Source: RPRB01 sp035501615 (GTDB taxonomy: Bacteria; Myxococcota; Myxococcia; Myxococcales; Myxococcaceae). From it: DNA of 64,000 nucleotides. The notes beneath the pieces were generated by a model. That model was not told the DNA's origin. It made no database searches and saw only the letters and a program-made list of their open reading frames with translations. This document shows, in pieces, positions 54,610 to 63,423 of the stretch. Location of the stretch: the NCBI GenBank assembly GCA_035501615.1, contig DATJVY010000171.1, positions 1-64,000 on the forward strand, written 5' to 3'. Made by a program: the position numbers and the translations under genes. Position 1 is the first letter of the stretch. Every line of letters begins with the position of its first letter.

Positions 54610-55497
54610 TCAGCGAACCCGGCGGCGCCGACGGCGGACGCGGCTCGCCTCCCCTGGGCCGAGCACCGCGCTCACCCGGGCCACCGCCGGATGCGGAAGC
54701 CGGGCCGCGGCGTGGGCCAGTACCCGCTGCTGGAGCGCGAGGTAGATGGGCAGCACGTCGCGGGGCAGGGCGCGCACGTGCGCCTGCACCACCTCGGCGT
54801 CCCCGCGGACGACCGGCCCGGTGAGCGCGGCCACCGTCCCGCGCTCCTCGGCCCCCGCGAGCGCCGAGCGCATCAGCGCCGCGAGCGCGGCCATCGCCTC
54901 GCGTTCCGGCACCCCGGCCGCCCGCCAGGCCGCGATGGCCGCATCGAGGAGGGAGACCAGCCCGCTGGCCGCGAGCGCCGCCCCGGCGTGGTACGCCGCA
55001 CGGCCCTGCTCCGGTACCCGGAGCGGCCGAAGCCCCAGCGCCCCGGCGAGCTGCCCGAGCAGCGGCGCGAGCACGCGCGCGCGGGTGGCGATGGCCACCG
55101 AGTGGCCCGCGAGCGGCGTCTCCGGGCCCGTGGCCGACACCAGAGGATGGAAGGATCCCGTCGGGCGCCCCGCCGCGGCGGGCTGCAGCACCTCGAGGGT
55201 CAGTGCGCCCGCGCAGTGGATCAGGCCCGTCGAGGCACCGAGGAGCGGGGCGACCCCCCGCGCCACCGCCGCCACCGCCCCGTCCGGAACCGTGAGCAGG
55301 CAGAGCTCCGCCCGTTGCATCCCCGCCGCGGTGGCCTCGGCCAACCCCAGCCGCCGCGCCTGCCGGCGGCCTGCGGGCGACTGGGTGCGCACCGTGACCG
55401 GCCAGCCCACCTTCCTCAGCTGGACGGAGAGCGCGCTTCCCAGCCGGCCGACGCCCACCACCACGACGTGCGGCCGCCGGGCGCTGGTCCCCGCCAC
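54610..55497 (-). CDS. DUF2520-type Rossmann oxidoreductase-like protein
   Basis: A 295-residue cytoplasmic protein. The N-terminal NAD(P)-binding fold has VVVVGVGRLGSALSVQLRK at about 10-28; the LIHCAGAL and GSFHPLVS segments and the C-terminal helical domain (YHAGAALAASGLVSLLDAA) fit the Rossmann-like/DUF2520 family, related to ProC and F420-dependent reductases. The GTG start at 55497 lies two bases after the Clp ATPase stop, so they form an operon. Substrate unknown. Confidence 0.82.
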   Translation of the reverse strand: MAGTSARRPHVVVVGVGRLGSALSVQLRKVGWPVTVRTQSPAGRRQARRLGLAEATAAGMQRAELCLLTVPDGAVAAVARGVAPLLGASTGLIHCAGALTLEVLQPAAAGRPTGSFHPLVSATGPETPLAGHSVAIATRARVLAPLLGQLAGALGLRPLRVPEQGRAAYHAGAALAASGLVSLLDAAIAAWRAAGVPEREAMAALAALMRSALAGAEERGTVAALTGPVVRGDAEVVQAHVRALPRDVLPIYLALQQRVLAHAAARLPHPAVARVSAVLGPGEASRVRRRRRRVR

Positions 55498-55501
55498 CGC
55501 C

Positions 55502-57904
55502 TCACCCCACGGTGTCGCCGCCGAAGCGGATGCGGCCGTTCACTACCCGGACCCGGACCCGGCTCCCCGCGGGCACCTTCCCGGCGAGGATGTGCTCGGC
55601 CAGCGGGGCCTCGATGCAGCGCTGCACCACCTGGCGCACCGGGCGGGCGCCGAGCAAGGGGTCCATCTCCTCGGCATCGAGCAGGAGCTCCAGGACGTCG
55701 TCGCCGGCTGCGAAGGCGATTCCCCGCTCCTCGGCCAGCCGCCGGCTGCTCTCGCCGAGCAGCATCCGCGCGATGCGGCGCAGCTCCTCGCGCCCCAGCG
55801 CGCCGAAGACCAGCCGCTCGTCGATGCGATTCCACAGCTCGGGGGGGAGCGCCCGCCGGGCCTCGGTGAGCGCCGAGGCCGAGCCTCCCTCGTCGGCGCT
55901 GTCGGACCCGAATCCGACCCGCGCCCGTGTCCGCCCGAACGCCTCGGCCCCGAGGTTGGAGGTGAGGACCACCACCGTGCTCGAGAAGTCGACCTGCCGG
56001 CCCTTGCCGTCGGTGAGCCGTCCCTCCTCGAGCAGCTGGAGAAGAAGCATCAGCACGTCGCGGTGGGCCTTCTCCACCTCGTCCAGCAGCACCACCGCGC
56101 TCGGGCGGCGGCGGACCGCCTCGGTCAGCTGGCCACCGTCCTGGTAGCCCACGTAGCCCGCCGGCGCGCCGATGAGCCGTGACGTGGCGTGCGACTCGGA
56201 GAGCTCGCTCATGTCGAGGCGGATCAGCGCCTCGCGGGTGCCGAAGAGCACGTCGGCCAGCACGCGGGCCAGCTCGGTCTTGCCCACGCCCGTCGGCCCG
56301 AGGAAGAGGAAGCTCCCCAGCGGCCGCCGGCTGGCGAACCCGGCGTAGTTCCGGCGGAGCACCCTGGCGACCCGCTCGACCACCGCGGCATGCCCGACGA
56401 CGCGCGCGCCCAGCTCCTCCTCGAGCCGGAGCAGCCGGGCCGCGTCGCCGGTGAGCAACCGTTCCACCGGAAGTCCGGCGATGCGGGCCACCACCTCGGC
56501 CACGTCCCGCACCTCGACCCGGTCGCGGCCCGCCCGGGCGACCCGGGAGCCGGCGAGGTCGATGAGCGAGACCGCCTTGTCCGGGTTGTGCCGGTCGGTC
56601 ACGTAGCGGGCGGCGAGCGAGGCCGCGGCCTCCACCGCCGCACGTGCGTAGCGGACCCGGTGGTGCTCCTCGTAGCGCGCGAGCAGCCCGGAGAGGACCT
56701 CCACCGTCTCGGCCACGGTGGGCTCGCGGACCACCACCGCGGTGAAGCGCCGCTCGAGCGCCGCGTCGGCCTGCACGAAGCGGCGGAACTCGTCGTGGGT
56801 CGTCGCCCCGATGCAGGGGAACTCGCCGCGGGCGAGGGCCCCCTTCAGCTCGTTGGCCGCGTCCTGCGCCCCATCGCCGGTCGAGCCGGCGCCGACCAAG
56901 GTGTGAATCTCGTCGAGGAAGACCACCACCCGGCCCGCCGCGCGGCGCATCTCCTCCTTCAGGCCGTTGAGCCGCTCGGACAGCGACCCCCGGAGCGACG
57001 TGCCGGCGAGGAGGTCCGCGGTGGACAGCTCGACGACGACCTTCTTCCCCAGCTCGCCGGGTGCGGACAGGAGCCGCTGCGCCACGCCCTCCACCACCGC
57101 GGTCTTGCCCACCCCGGGCTCGCCGACGAGGCAGGGATTGTTCGTCCGGCGCTTGCCGAGGACGTCGAGGACCTCCTCCATCTCGCGGGCCCGACCCACC
57201 ACCGGATCGAGCCGCCCCTCCCGGGCCAGCGCGGTGAGGTTCCGGCCGAGCTGCGCCAGCAGGGGGAACGTCGCCGGGTCGAGCTCCCAGGGGAGGCGCT
57301 CGGCGTCGTCGACGACGCGGAGCACCGGCGCGGGAGCGGGCGCCGGGGCGAGAGAGGGGAGCGGGAACGCGGCCAGGGCCTCGCCGTCCGAGTCGATCAG
57401 CGTCCTCGGCGAGCCGTCGGGCAGGAGCGCCACCGCCGTCGGGGCGCGGGGCGGCGCCGGTGCGGGACGGGCAGGCATCCTCGCCTCGCGGGGCCCGAGC
57501 TTCCGGGGCATGCGCCCGCTGAGAAAGTAGGAGAGCGCGGTGTTGCGGACCGCGGTCAGGTCGAGCCCGGTTCCGGCGAGCAGCTCGTGGCCGGCACAGC
57601 GCAGCCGCGTCACCGCGATGAGAAGGTGCAGGCAGTCCGCCTCGCGCGAGCCGCAGGCCCGGGCGATCTCCCGAGCGCGATCGCGGAGCTCGCGCAGCGT
57701 GCCGTCCGGCTCGGTGGGCGCGGCCTTCACCAGCGCGAGGAGCCGGTCCTCGTCCACTCCCCGCTCCTTGAGCAGCCGCTGCCCGGGGTTGTCCACGGTG
57801 AAGAGCGCGAGCACGGCGTGCGCCGTGGTGGGCTTCTGGGACACGCTCTGGGCGATGTCGTCCGCCTCCGAGAGCACCAGCGCCAAGTCGCTGCTGTCGA
57901 CCAT
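55502..57904 (-). CDS. ClpA/ClpC-like AAA+ unfoldase
   Basis: An 800-residue Hsp100 protein. An N-terminal Clp-N-like domain (1-150) is followed by a Pro/Ala-rich linker. The first AAA+ domain has Walker A GEPGVGKT (about 265) and FLDEIHTLVGAG. The second AAA+ domain has Walker A GPTGVGKT (about 535), LLDEVEKAH and TSNLGAE. The coiled M-domain of ClpB/ClpC is missing, as in ClpA. The tripeptide VGF (about 663, ARVGFG) sits where ClpC carries its ClpP-docking loop, suggesting it feeds ClpP. No clpS or clpP is adjacent. The ATG at 57904 has GGGGAGGG immediately upstream, a very short spacing. Confidence 0.88.
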   Translation of the reverse strand: MVDSSDLALVLSEADDIAQSVSQKPTTAHAVLALFTVDNPGQRLLKERGVDEDRLLALVKAAPTEPDGTLRELRDRAREIARACGSREADCLHLLIAVTRLRCAGHELLAGTGLDLTAVRNTALSYFLSGRMPRKLGPREARMPARPAPAPPRAPTAVALLPDGSPRTLIDSDGEALAAFPLPSLAPAPAPAPVLRVVDDAERLPWELDPATFPLLAQLGRNLTALAREGRLDPVVGRAREMEEVLDVLGKRRTNNPCLVGEPGVGKTAVVEGVAQRLLSAPGELGKKVVVELSTADLLAGTSLRGSLSERLNGLKEEMRRAAGRVVVFLDEIHTLVGAGSTGDGAQDAANELKGALARGEFPCIGATTHDEFRRFVQADAALERRFTAVVVREPTVAETVEVLSGLLARYEEHHRVRYARAAVEAAASLAARYVTDRHNPDKAVSLIDLAGSRVARAGRDRVEVRDVAEVVARIAGLPVERLLTGDAARLLRLEEELGARVVGHAAVVERVARVLRRNYAGFASRRPLGSFLFLGPTGVGKTELARVLADVLFGTREALIRLDMSELSESHATSRLIGAPAGYVGYQDGGQLTEAVRRRPSAVVLLDEVEKAHRDVLMLLLQLLEEGRLTDGKGRQVDFSSTVVVLTSNLGAEAFGRTRARVGFGSDSADEGGSASALTEARRALPPELWNRIDERLVFGALGREELRRIARMLLGESSRRLAEERGIAFAAGDDVLELLLDAEEMDPLLGARPVRQVVQRCIEAPLAEHILAGKVPAGSRVRVRVVNGRIRFGGDTVG

Positions 57905-58082
57905 GCCCTCCCCGGACCGCCCGTGCGGATTGCGGTGGATCCTCGAACACCTACCCCCGGGTGTGAGAGGCGGCAAATAAACTGCTACAGGCAGGATGCG
58001 TGGGGTTCACGAGGGGGGTACGTGGCCGTGGGAACCCCTGGCAATCGCTCCCCGAAGCAACCGTAGAGCAGGGCACTTTCCG

Positions 58083-58823
58083 ATGACCGCGCTCACCCTT
58101 TCCCGAACGCTGACCGACCCTGGCGCAGGCGTGGCCAACGCCGTGCAGGGACGGCGCATTCTCTGGCCCCTCCTGGCGCTGATGGCCGCAACGTCCTTCT
58201 CCGGCGCGGCGTTCGCGCTCCGCTGGGACCCCGCGCCGGGCATCGTCCGGAAGCTGGACATGTCCGGGCAGCTCAAGGGGATGCCCGAGGCCGAGCTCAC
58301 GGAGCAGATCACCACGGCCGGAAGGCTCAAGCTGGTCACCGGCATCGCCAGCGGGATCTTCGTGACGCCCCTCGTCGTCCTCGGGATCGCGGTGGTCCTG
58401 GCGCTGGTGGCGTGGCTCCTGGGACACAAGGCACCGTTCGCTGCACTGTTCAGCGCGTCCGCCGTGGGGATGCTGCCCGTCGCGTTCGAGCGCGGGCTCT
58501 GGGGGGTGGTCGCCCTCTGGCAGCTGGGAGTGACCGAGGATCGGGCGGCCCACCTGCTGCCGTCGTCGGTGGGGGCCTGGGTCCACGCCGCGAGTCCTGC
58601 GATGGTCCGGCTCCTGGACTCGCTCGACCTCTTCCAGCTCGTGGCCGCGGTGCTCATCGGGCTCGGCTTCGCCGCGGCCACCGGGATGCGCCGTCGGTCC
58701 GGAATCATCGTGGGGCTGGTGCTCTTCGTCGCCTTCGTCGGCGTCTTCGGGCTCGGGCTTCCCGGGATGGCCGCGGGTGGAGGGCAGGGTCCCGGTCCCG
58801 GCGTTCCGGGAGGTGGCGCGTGA
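58083..58823 (+). CDS. Yip1-like multi-pass membrane protein, first gene of the MacAB-type operon
   Basis: A 246-residue inner-membrane protein with about five hydrophobic segments (26-46, 85-112, 116-135, 175-200, 205-230) and a Gly/Pro-rich tail (GGGQGPGPGVPGGG). The layout and ALRWDPAPGIVRKL-type N-terminal loop resemble Yip1-domain proteins. Its stop overlaps the TolC-gene GTG (GTGA), so it is part of the exporter operon, but Yip1 proteins are not known exporter parts. The 178 bases upstream contain an AT-rich patch (GCAAATAAACTGC, 57974-57986) between the divergent clp gene and this one. Confidence 0.65.
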   Translation: MTALTLSRTLTDPGAGVANAVQGRRILWPLLALMAATSFSGAAFALRWDPAPGIVRKLDMSGQLKGMPEAELTEQITTAGRLKLVTGIASGIFVTPLVVLGIAVVLALVAWLLGHKAPFAALFSASAVGMLPVAFERGLWGVVALWQLGVTEDRAAHLLPSSVGAWVHAASPAMVRLLDSLDLFQLVAAVLIGLGFAAATGMRRRSGIIVGLVLFVAFVGVFGLGLPGMAAGGGQGPGPGVPGGGA

Positions 58824-60175
58824 GCGCGCTCGTCCTCTCGGTGGTCCTGGCCGCCACGCCGATCACGCTCGATCAGGTCCGCCAGGAGTCACGGAACAAC
58901 CTCCAGGCGCTCCTCGCCGAGCTGGACCGGGTGCGCGCCAGCGAGCAGACCCGCTACAGCCGCTCGGCGCTCTTTCCGCAGCTGTCGCTGAACTCGCAGG
59001 CCAACCGGACCATCACCTCGACCTACTCGGGGATCGGCACGGTCGTGGTCCAGGACGCCAACGGCAACCCGATCCTCAAGGACGGGCAGCTGCAGTACCA
59101 GAACAAGATCACCGACTTCCCGGGCTACGCGTACAACAACTTCGTCCTCGCCGCGACGATCAACCAGCTCCTCTTCGACCTCGGGAAGTTCAAGACGCTC
59201 GAGCAGTCCGGTCACCTCGAGGATGCCGCCCGGGGCGCGGCGGCCGAGCAGATCCTGGTCTCCGAGTTCGAGGCGGTCCGCCGCTTCTACTCGCTGTGGA
59301 CGGCCCAGAAGCAGCTCCTGGTGCTCGAGGCCACCGTCACCCGGAGCAAGGAGTTCGCGGAGCGGGCAGAGGCCCTCTACGAGGCAGGCCGGGGCAACAA
59401 GGGCGATGCGCTCGCGGCGGCGGTGAACCTCGGCAGCGATCAGATCAACGCCGAGAAGCAGCGGGCGGTGGTCTCCCAGGCGCGGATCGACCTCGCCTCC
59501 TGGCTCGGCCGGTCGGAGAAGGAAGAGCTCGACGCGGTGGACCCGCCCCTGGCCGAGACGCCTCCGCCCCCGACCGTGAACCTGGACCAGGGCCTCGAGC
59601 TGGCCCGGACCAACCGCCCGCTCCTCGTCCAGTACGGTGCGCAGGTGCGCGCCGCCAAGGCCTTCGAGACCGCGCAGGCCGCGGGCTGGGCGCCGAGGCT
59701 CAACTTCCAGATCCAGTACATTCGCCAGGGCCCGGAGGCGAAGACGGTATTCACGGACTTCTCGAAGCAAAACGCCTTCTTCGGCGGGTTCAGCCTGAAC
59801 TGGGACCTCTTCAGCGGCTTCGCCACCGACTCGCAGACCAAGCAGGCGCGGGCCCAGCTCGCCCAGGCCCAGCTCAACCTGGCCCAGAACGAGCACGACG
59901 TGGAGGGACAGGTGAAGGTGGCCCTGGACTCGCTCGTCTCGCAGCTCAAGGCGCTCGAGCTGGCGAAGCAGAACCGGGTCACCGCGGCCCAGAACCTCGA
60001 TTACGCGCAGGAGCGCTTCAAGGCCGGCGCCTCCTCCACGCTCGACGTGCGTGACGCGCAGCTCAAGCTCGCGCAGGCCTATCAGACGCTGATCCAGACC
60101 CGCTCCGACACCGAGGTGGCGCGCGCGGCCCTGGACAAGGCGATGGGGACCCTCGGCAACGGAGCGACGCCATGA
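58820..60175 (+). CDS. TolC-family outer-membrane efflux protein
   Basis: A 451-residue exit duct. A short signal peptide (about 1-13) precedes the first helix ITLDQVRQESRNNLQALLAELD. Two homologous halves of long helices and strands follow (NQLLFDLGKFKTLEQSG in the first half, LNWDLFSGFATDSQTKQARAQL in the second), the standard TolC duplication. No lipobox is present, unlike the NodT-type duct at 8.5 kb. GTG 58820 overlaps the previous stop, and the fusion-protein ATG overlaps this stop. Confidence 0.9.
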   Translation: MSALVLSVVLAATPITLDQVRQESRNNLQALLAELDRVRASEQTRYSRSALFPQLSLNSQANRTITSTYSGIGTVVVQDANGNPILKDGQLQYQNKITDFPGYAYNNFVLAATINQLLFDLGKFKTLEQSGHLEDAARGAAAEQILVSEFEAVRRFYSLWTAQKQLLVLEATVTRSKEFAERAEALYEAGRGNKGDALAAAVNLGSDQINAEKQRAVVSQARIDLASWLGRSEKEELDAVDPPLAETPPPPTVNLDQGLELARTNRPLLVQYGAQVRAAKAFETAQAAGWAPRLNFQIQYIRQGPEAKTVFTDFSKQNAFFGGFSLNWDLFSGFATDSQTKQARAQLAQAQLNLAQNEHDVEGQVKVALDSLVSQLKALELAKQNRVTAAQNLDYAQERFKAGASSTLDVRDAQLKLAQAYQTLIQTRSDTEVARAALDKAMGTLGNGATP

Positions 60176-61461
60176 CGTGGTGGAAGGGGTTGATCGCGGG
60201 ACTGCTGCTGCTTGGCGTGGTGGGCATCACCGTGGCCGGGCTCAAGGACCGGCCTCCGCCGGCAACCGAGGTCCAGGTGGCCAAGGTGAAGAAGGGAACC
60301 ATCAGCCGGGTGATCATTGGAGCCGGGAAGGTGGAGGCCGCCACGACGGTGAAGATCTCGTCCAACCTCTCCGGCGACCTGGTGGAGCGCCCCGTGGAGC
60401 TGGGGGACAAGGTGAAGAAGGGCCAGGTGCTCGGTCGCATCGATCCCCGCCCGTTCCTCGCCGCCGCGAAGCAGGCCCAGGCAGCGGTGAGCGCCGCCCG
60501 GGCGGACGTCGCCACCGCCCAGGTCGACGTGGACCGGACCAAGCTCGAGCTCGACCGGGTCCAGGGCCTCGCCAAGCGGGGCATGAGCTCGGGCGCCGAG
60601 GTCGACAAGTCCCGGGCCGACTACGACGGCGCCGTGGCCCGTCTCGCGTCGGCGCAGCAGAAGCATGCCGGGCAGGTGGCGGCCCTGGAGCAGGCCCAGA
60701 CCAACGTCACCCGTACCACGCTCTTCTCGCCCATCGAGGGAACGGTCATCGAGCTCAGCCGGGAGATCGGCGAGCGCGTCCGTGGCTCCGACTTCTCCGA
60801 GGACACGGTCATGACCGTGGCCGCCCTGAACAGCATGGAGGTGCGGATCGAGGTGGGCGAGCACGAGGTGGTGCACCTCCGAAACGGGCAGCACGCCGAG
60901 CTGTCGGTGGACGCGCTGGAGGGCCAGAGCTTCGAGGGGTCGGTGGTGGAGATCGCCCAGAAGGCCACCATCAAGAACCCCGGCACCGAGTCCGAGGTCA
61001 CCACCTTCCCGGTGAAGGTGGCGCTGGAGAGCCGCCCCCCGGGCGTGCTCCCGGGCATGAGCTCAGAGGTGCGGATCACCGCCGAGACCCACGACAACGC
61101 GCTGATCGTGCCCATCCAGGCGGTCACCGTTCGCCCCGACAAGACCCTCCCCGACTCGCAGCCCCCGGGCGAGGGCGGCACGTCGCTCGCGGCGAAGAAG
61201 CGGAGCGAGACCCTGGCCAAGATCGTCTTCGTGGTCGACGGCGACAACAAGGCCCGCGCGCGGAGGGTCCGCACCGGCATCGCCTCCGACACCGACCTCG
61301 AGGTGCTCGACGGCCTGAAGGAGGGCGAGCGGGTGGTGGAGGGGCCGTTCCGCACGGTGAGCAAGGAGCTCAAGGACGGCGATCCGCTCAAGGAGAACCA
61401 GCCCAAGGGCGGCCCGAAGTCGGCGGAGCCGTCGGGGACCAAGACCGCGGTCCGCGGGTAG
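60172..61461 (+). CDS. MacA-type periplasmic membrane-fusion protein
   Basis: A 429-residue adaptor with an N-terminal membrane helix (about 4-24, KGLIAGLLLLGVVGITVAG), half-lipoyl motifs (VEAATTVKISSNLSGDLVE, then TTLFSPIEGTVIEL), a coiled-coil hairpin (about 100-185, rich in Ala/Gln) and C-terminal beta domains ending in the VTAVR-type strand. Residues 325-345 (PDSQPPGEGGTSLAAKKRSE) look like an extra linker within the last domain. It overlaps the TolC gene by ATGA and precedes the ATPase gene by four bases. Confidence 0.92.
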   Translation: MTWWKGLIAGLLLLGVVGITVAGLKDRPPPATEVQVAKVKKGTISRVIIGAGKVEAATTVKISSNLSGDLVERPVELGDKVKKGQVLGRIDPRPFLAAAKQAQAAVSAARADVATAQVDVDRTKLELDRVQGLAKRGMSSGAEVDKSRADYDGAVARLASAQQKHAGQVAALEQAQTNVTRTTLFSPIEGTVIELSREIGERVRGSDFSEDTVMTVAALNSMEVRIEVGEHEVVHLRNGQHAELSVDALEGQSFEGSVVEIAQKATIKNPGTESEVTTFPVKVALESRPPGVLPGMSSEVRITAETHDNALIVPIQAVTVRPDKTLPDSQPPGEGGTSLAAKKRSETLAKIVFVVDGDNKARARRVRTGIASDTDLEVLDGLKEGERVVEGPFRTVSKELKDGDPLKENQPKGGPKSAEPSGTKTAVRG

Positions 61462-61465
61462 CACG

Positions 61466-62200
61466 ATGCTGATCAAGCTCGACGACATCCGCCGCTACTA
61501 CAAGGTGGGCACCGAGGAGGTGCACGCCCTGAACGGCGTCTCGTTCGAGGTCGCCAAGGGTGAGTGGCTGGCCATCATCGGGCAGTCCGGCTCGGGGAAG
61601 AGCACCCTGATGAACGTCATGGGCTGCCTCGACACGCCCACCGCCGGTCGGTACTGGCTCAACGGCAAGGACGTGAGCCACATGTCCGACAACGAGCTGG
61701 CCGACATCCGCAACAAGGAGATCGGCTTCATCTTCCAGACGTTCCAGCTGCTGCCCCGCGAGACCGCGCTCGGCAACGTCGAGCTGCCGCTCATCTACCG
61801 CGGCATGCGCGCGCGTGAACGGCGAGAGCGGGCGCGGTCGGCACTGGAGCAGGTGGGGCTCGGTCACCGGATGACGCACCGGCCGAACGAGCTCTCCGGC
61901 GGACAGCGGCAGCGGGTGGCGATCGCCCGGGCCCTGGTGACCGAACCGTCGCTGCTGCTCGCCGACGAGCCCACCGGCAACCTCGACTCGACGACCGGGC
62001 AGGAGATCATCGGGCTCTTCGAGGAGCTTTACCGGGCCGGGCACACCATCTGTCTCGTCACCCACGAGCCCACCCTGGCCGCTCGCTGCCCGCGGGCGAT
62101 CCGACTCAGCGACGGGCTCATCGTGAAGGACGGGCCCGGACCCGAGGTCGCGCTCGACGGCAGGACCGAGCGCGCGCGCATCGCCGCCGCCGCAACGTGA
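61466..62200 (+). CDS. MacB/LolD-type ABC transporter ATP-binding protein
   Basis: A 244-residue ATPase with Walker A GQSGSGKST, the Q-loop (FIFQTFQLLPR), signature LSGGQRQRVAIARAL, Walker B with LLLADEPTGNLDS, and the H-loop VTHEPT. This combination is typical of LolD, FtsE and MacB nucleotide-binding proteins. The permease is encoded separately, so it is the split form of MacB. Its stop overlaps the GTG of the first permease. Confidence 0.95.
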   Translation: MLIKLDDIRRYYKVGTEEVHALNGVSFEVAKGEWLAIIGQSGSGKSTLMNVMGCLDTPTAGRYWLNGKDVSHMSDNELADIRNKEIGFIFQTFQLLPRETALGNVELPLIYRGMRARERRERARSALEQVGLGHRMTHRPNELSGGQRQRVAIARALVTEPSLLLADEPTGNLDSTTGQEIIGLFEELYRAGHTICLVTHEPTLAARCPRAIRLSDGLIVKDGPGPEVALDGRTERARIAAAAT

Positions 62201-63423
62201 GCCTCCGGGTCGATCTGCTGGAGGGCGGGCGCATCGCCGTCCGGACGCTCGGCGTGAACCGGCTCCGGACCGCGCTGACCCTCACCGCGGTGGGCATCGG
62301 GGTCGCCACCCTGCTGGCCATCGTGGGCATCATCCAGGGCCTGAACGGGGCCTTCGCCCGGCAGCTCGCGTCGCTGGGCACCGCCTCGCTCAACATCTCG
62401 CGGCGACCCTTCGTGGTCACCGGCGACTGGTGGAGGTACCGGAACCGGAAGCAGATCACCCTGGCGCAGATGCAGGCCGTCGCGGAGCAGTCGCGCTACG
62501 CCACGGCCGTGGTGCCTGAGGTGAACGAGGAGTCGAAGGACCTCACTGCCGGCGATCAGACGGTGAGCCAGGTGGACGTGGTGGGCACGCTCGCCGACTA
62601 CCAGCAGATCTGGGGCTACGAGGTCACCGCCGGCCGCTTCCTCACCGACGCCGACAGCGATGCCGAGCAGCAGGTCGCGGTGCTTGGCTCCGACGTGGCC
62701 GAGCAGCTCTTCCCGGGACGCAGCCCGCTCGGTGGCTACGTGCGGCTCGACAACCGCCCCTACCGCGTCATCGGGGTGCTGGAGAAGAAGGGCCAGATCC
62801 TCGGCCAGAGCATGGACCTGGTGCTGATCGTCCCCTTCAAGACGTTCCTCGCCGTGTACGGCAAGCGTGACTTCCAGGTGGACGTGGGAGTCGCCGACCC
62901 GTCTCTGCTCGACAAGGCCGAGGACGACATCGTCGGGATCCTGCGCAGGGTGCGGAGCGTGCCCCCCGGCGAGCCGGACGACTTCAGCGTCAACCGCACC
63001 GAGCAGCTGGCCGACACCTACAAGCAGCTCACCGGCGCGCTCTACGGGGTGGCGGTCGGGGTGGGGCTGATCACGCTGCTCGTGGGCGGGATCGGCATCA
63101 TGAACATCATGCTGGTCAGCGTGCGCGAGCGGACGCGGGAGATCGGCATCCGGCGAGCGCTCGGTGCCCGGCAGCGGACCATCGTGGTGCAGTTCCTCCT
63201 CGAGGCCTCGCTGGTCTCGGCGGTGGGCGGAGCCATCGGCACCGCGGTGGGACTTGGGATGGCCAAGCTGGTCTCGCTGGTCACCAGCCTCGCCGCGGCG
63301 GTGCAGCCGCTGACCGTCGTCGGGGGCGTGCTCTTCGCCGCGCTGGTGGGGTTGATCTTCGGCATCTGGCCCGCGGCCCGCGCGGCCCGGCTCGATCCTG
63401 TCGAGGCGCTGCGCTACGAATGA
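62197..63423 (+). CDS. MacB-type ABC permease, first of two
   Basis: A 408-residue inner-membrane protein: a first helix (about 25-48, RTALTLTAVGIGVATLLAIVG), a large periplasmic domain (about 50-280), and three C-terminal helices (about 285-310, 330-355, 370-395). The signature MNIMLVSVRERTREIGIRRALGAR between helices 2 and 3 is the FtsX/MacB coupling motif. GTG 62197 overlaps the ATPase stop, and the second permease ATG overlaps this stop (ATGA). Confidence 0.93.
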   Translation: MSLRVDLLEGGRIAVRTLGVNRLRTALTLTAVGIGVATLLAIVGIIQGLNGAFARQLASLGTASLNISRRPFVVTGDWWRYRNRKQITLAQMQAVAEQSRYATAVVPEVNEESKDLTAGDQTVSQVDVVGTLADYQQIWGYEVTAGRFLTDADSDAEQQVAVLGSDVAEQLFPGRSPLGGYVRLDNRPYRVIGVLEKKGQILGQSMDLVLIVPFKTFLAVYGKRDFQVDVGVADPSLLDKAEDDIVGILRRVRSVPPGEPDDFSVNRTEQLADTYKQLTGALYGVAVGVGLITLLVGGIGIMNIMLVSVRERTREIGIRRALGARQRTIVVQFLLEASLVSAVGGAIGTAVGLGMAKLVSLVTSLAAAVQPLTVVGGVLFAALVGLIFGIWPAARAARLDPVEALRYE

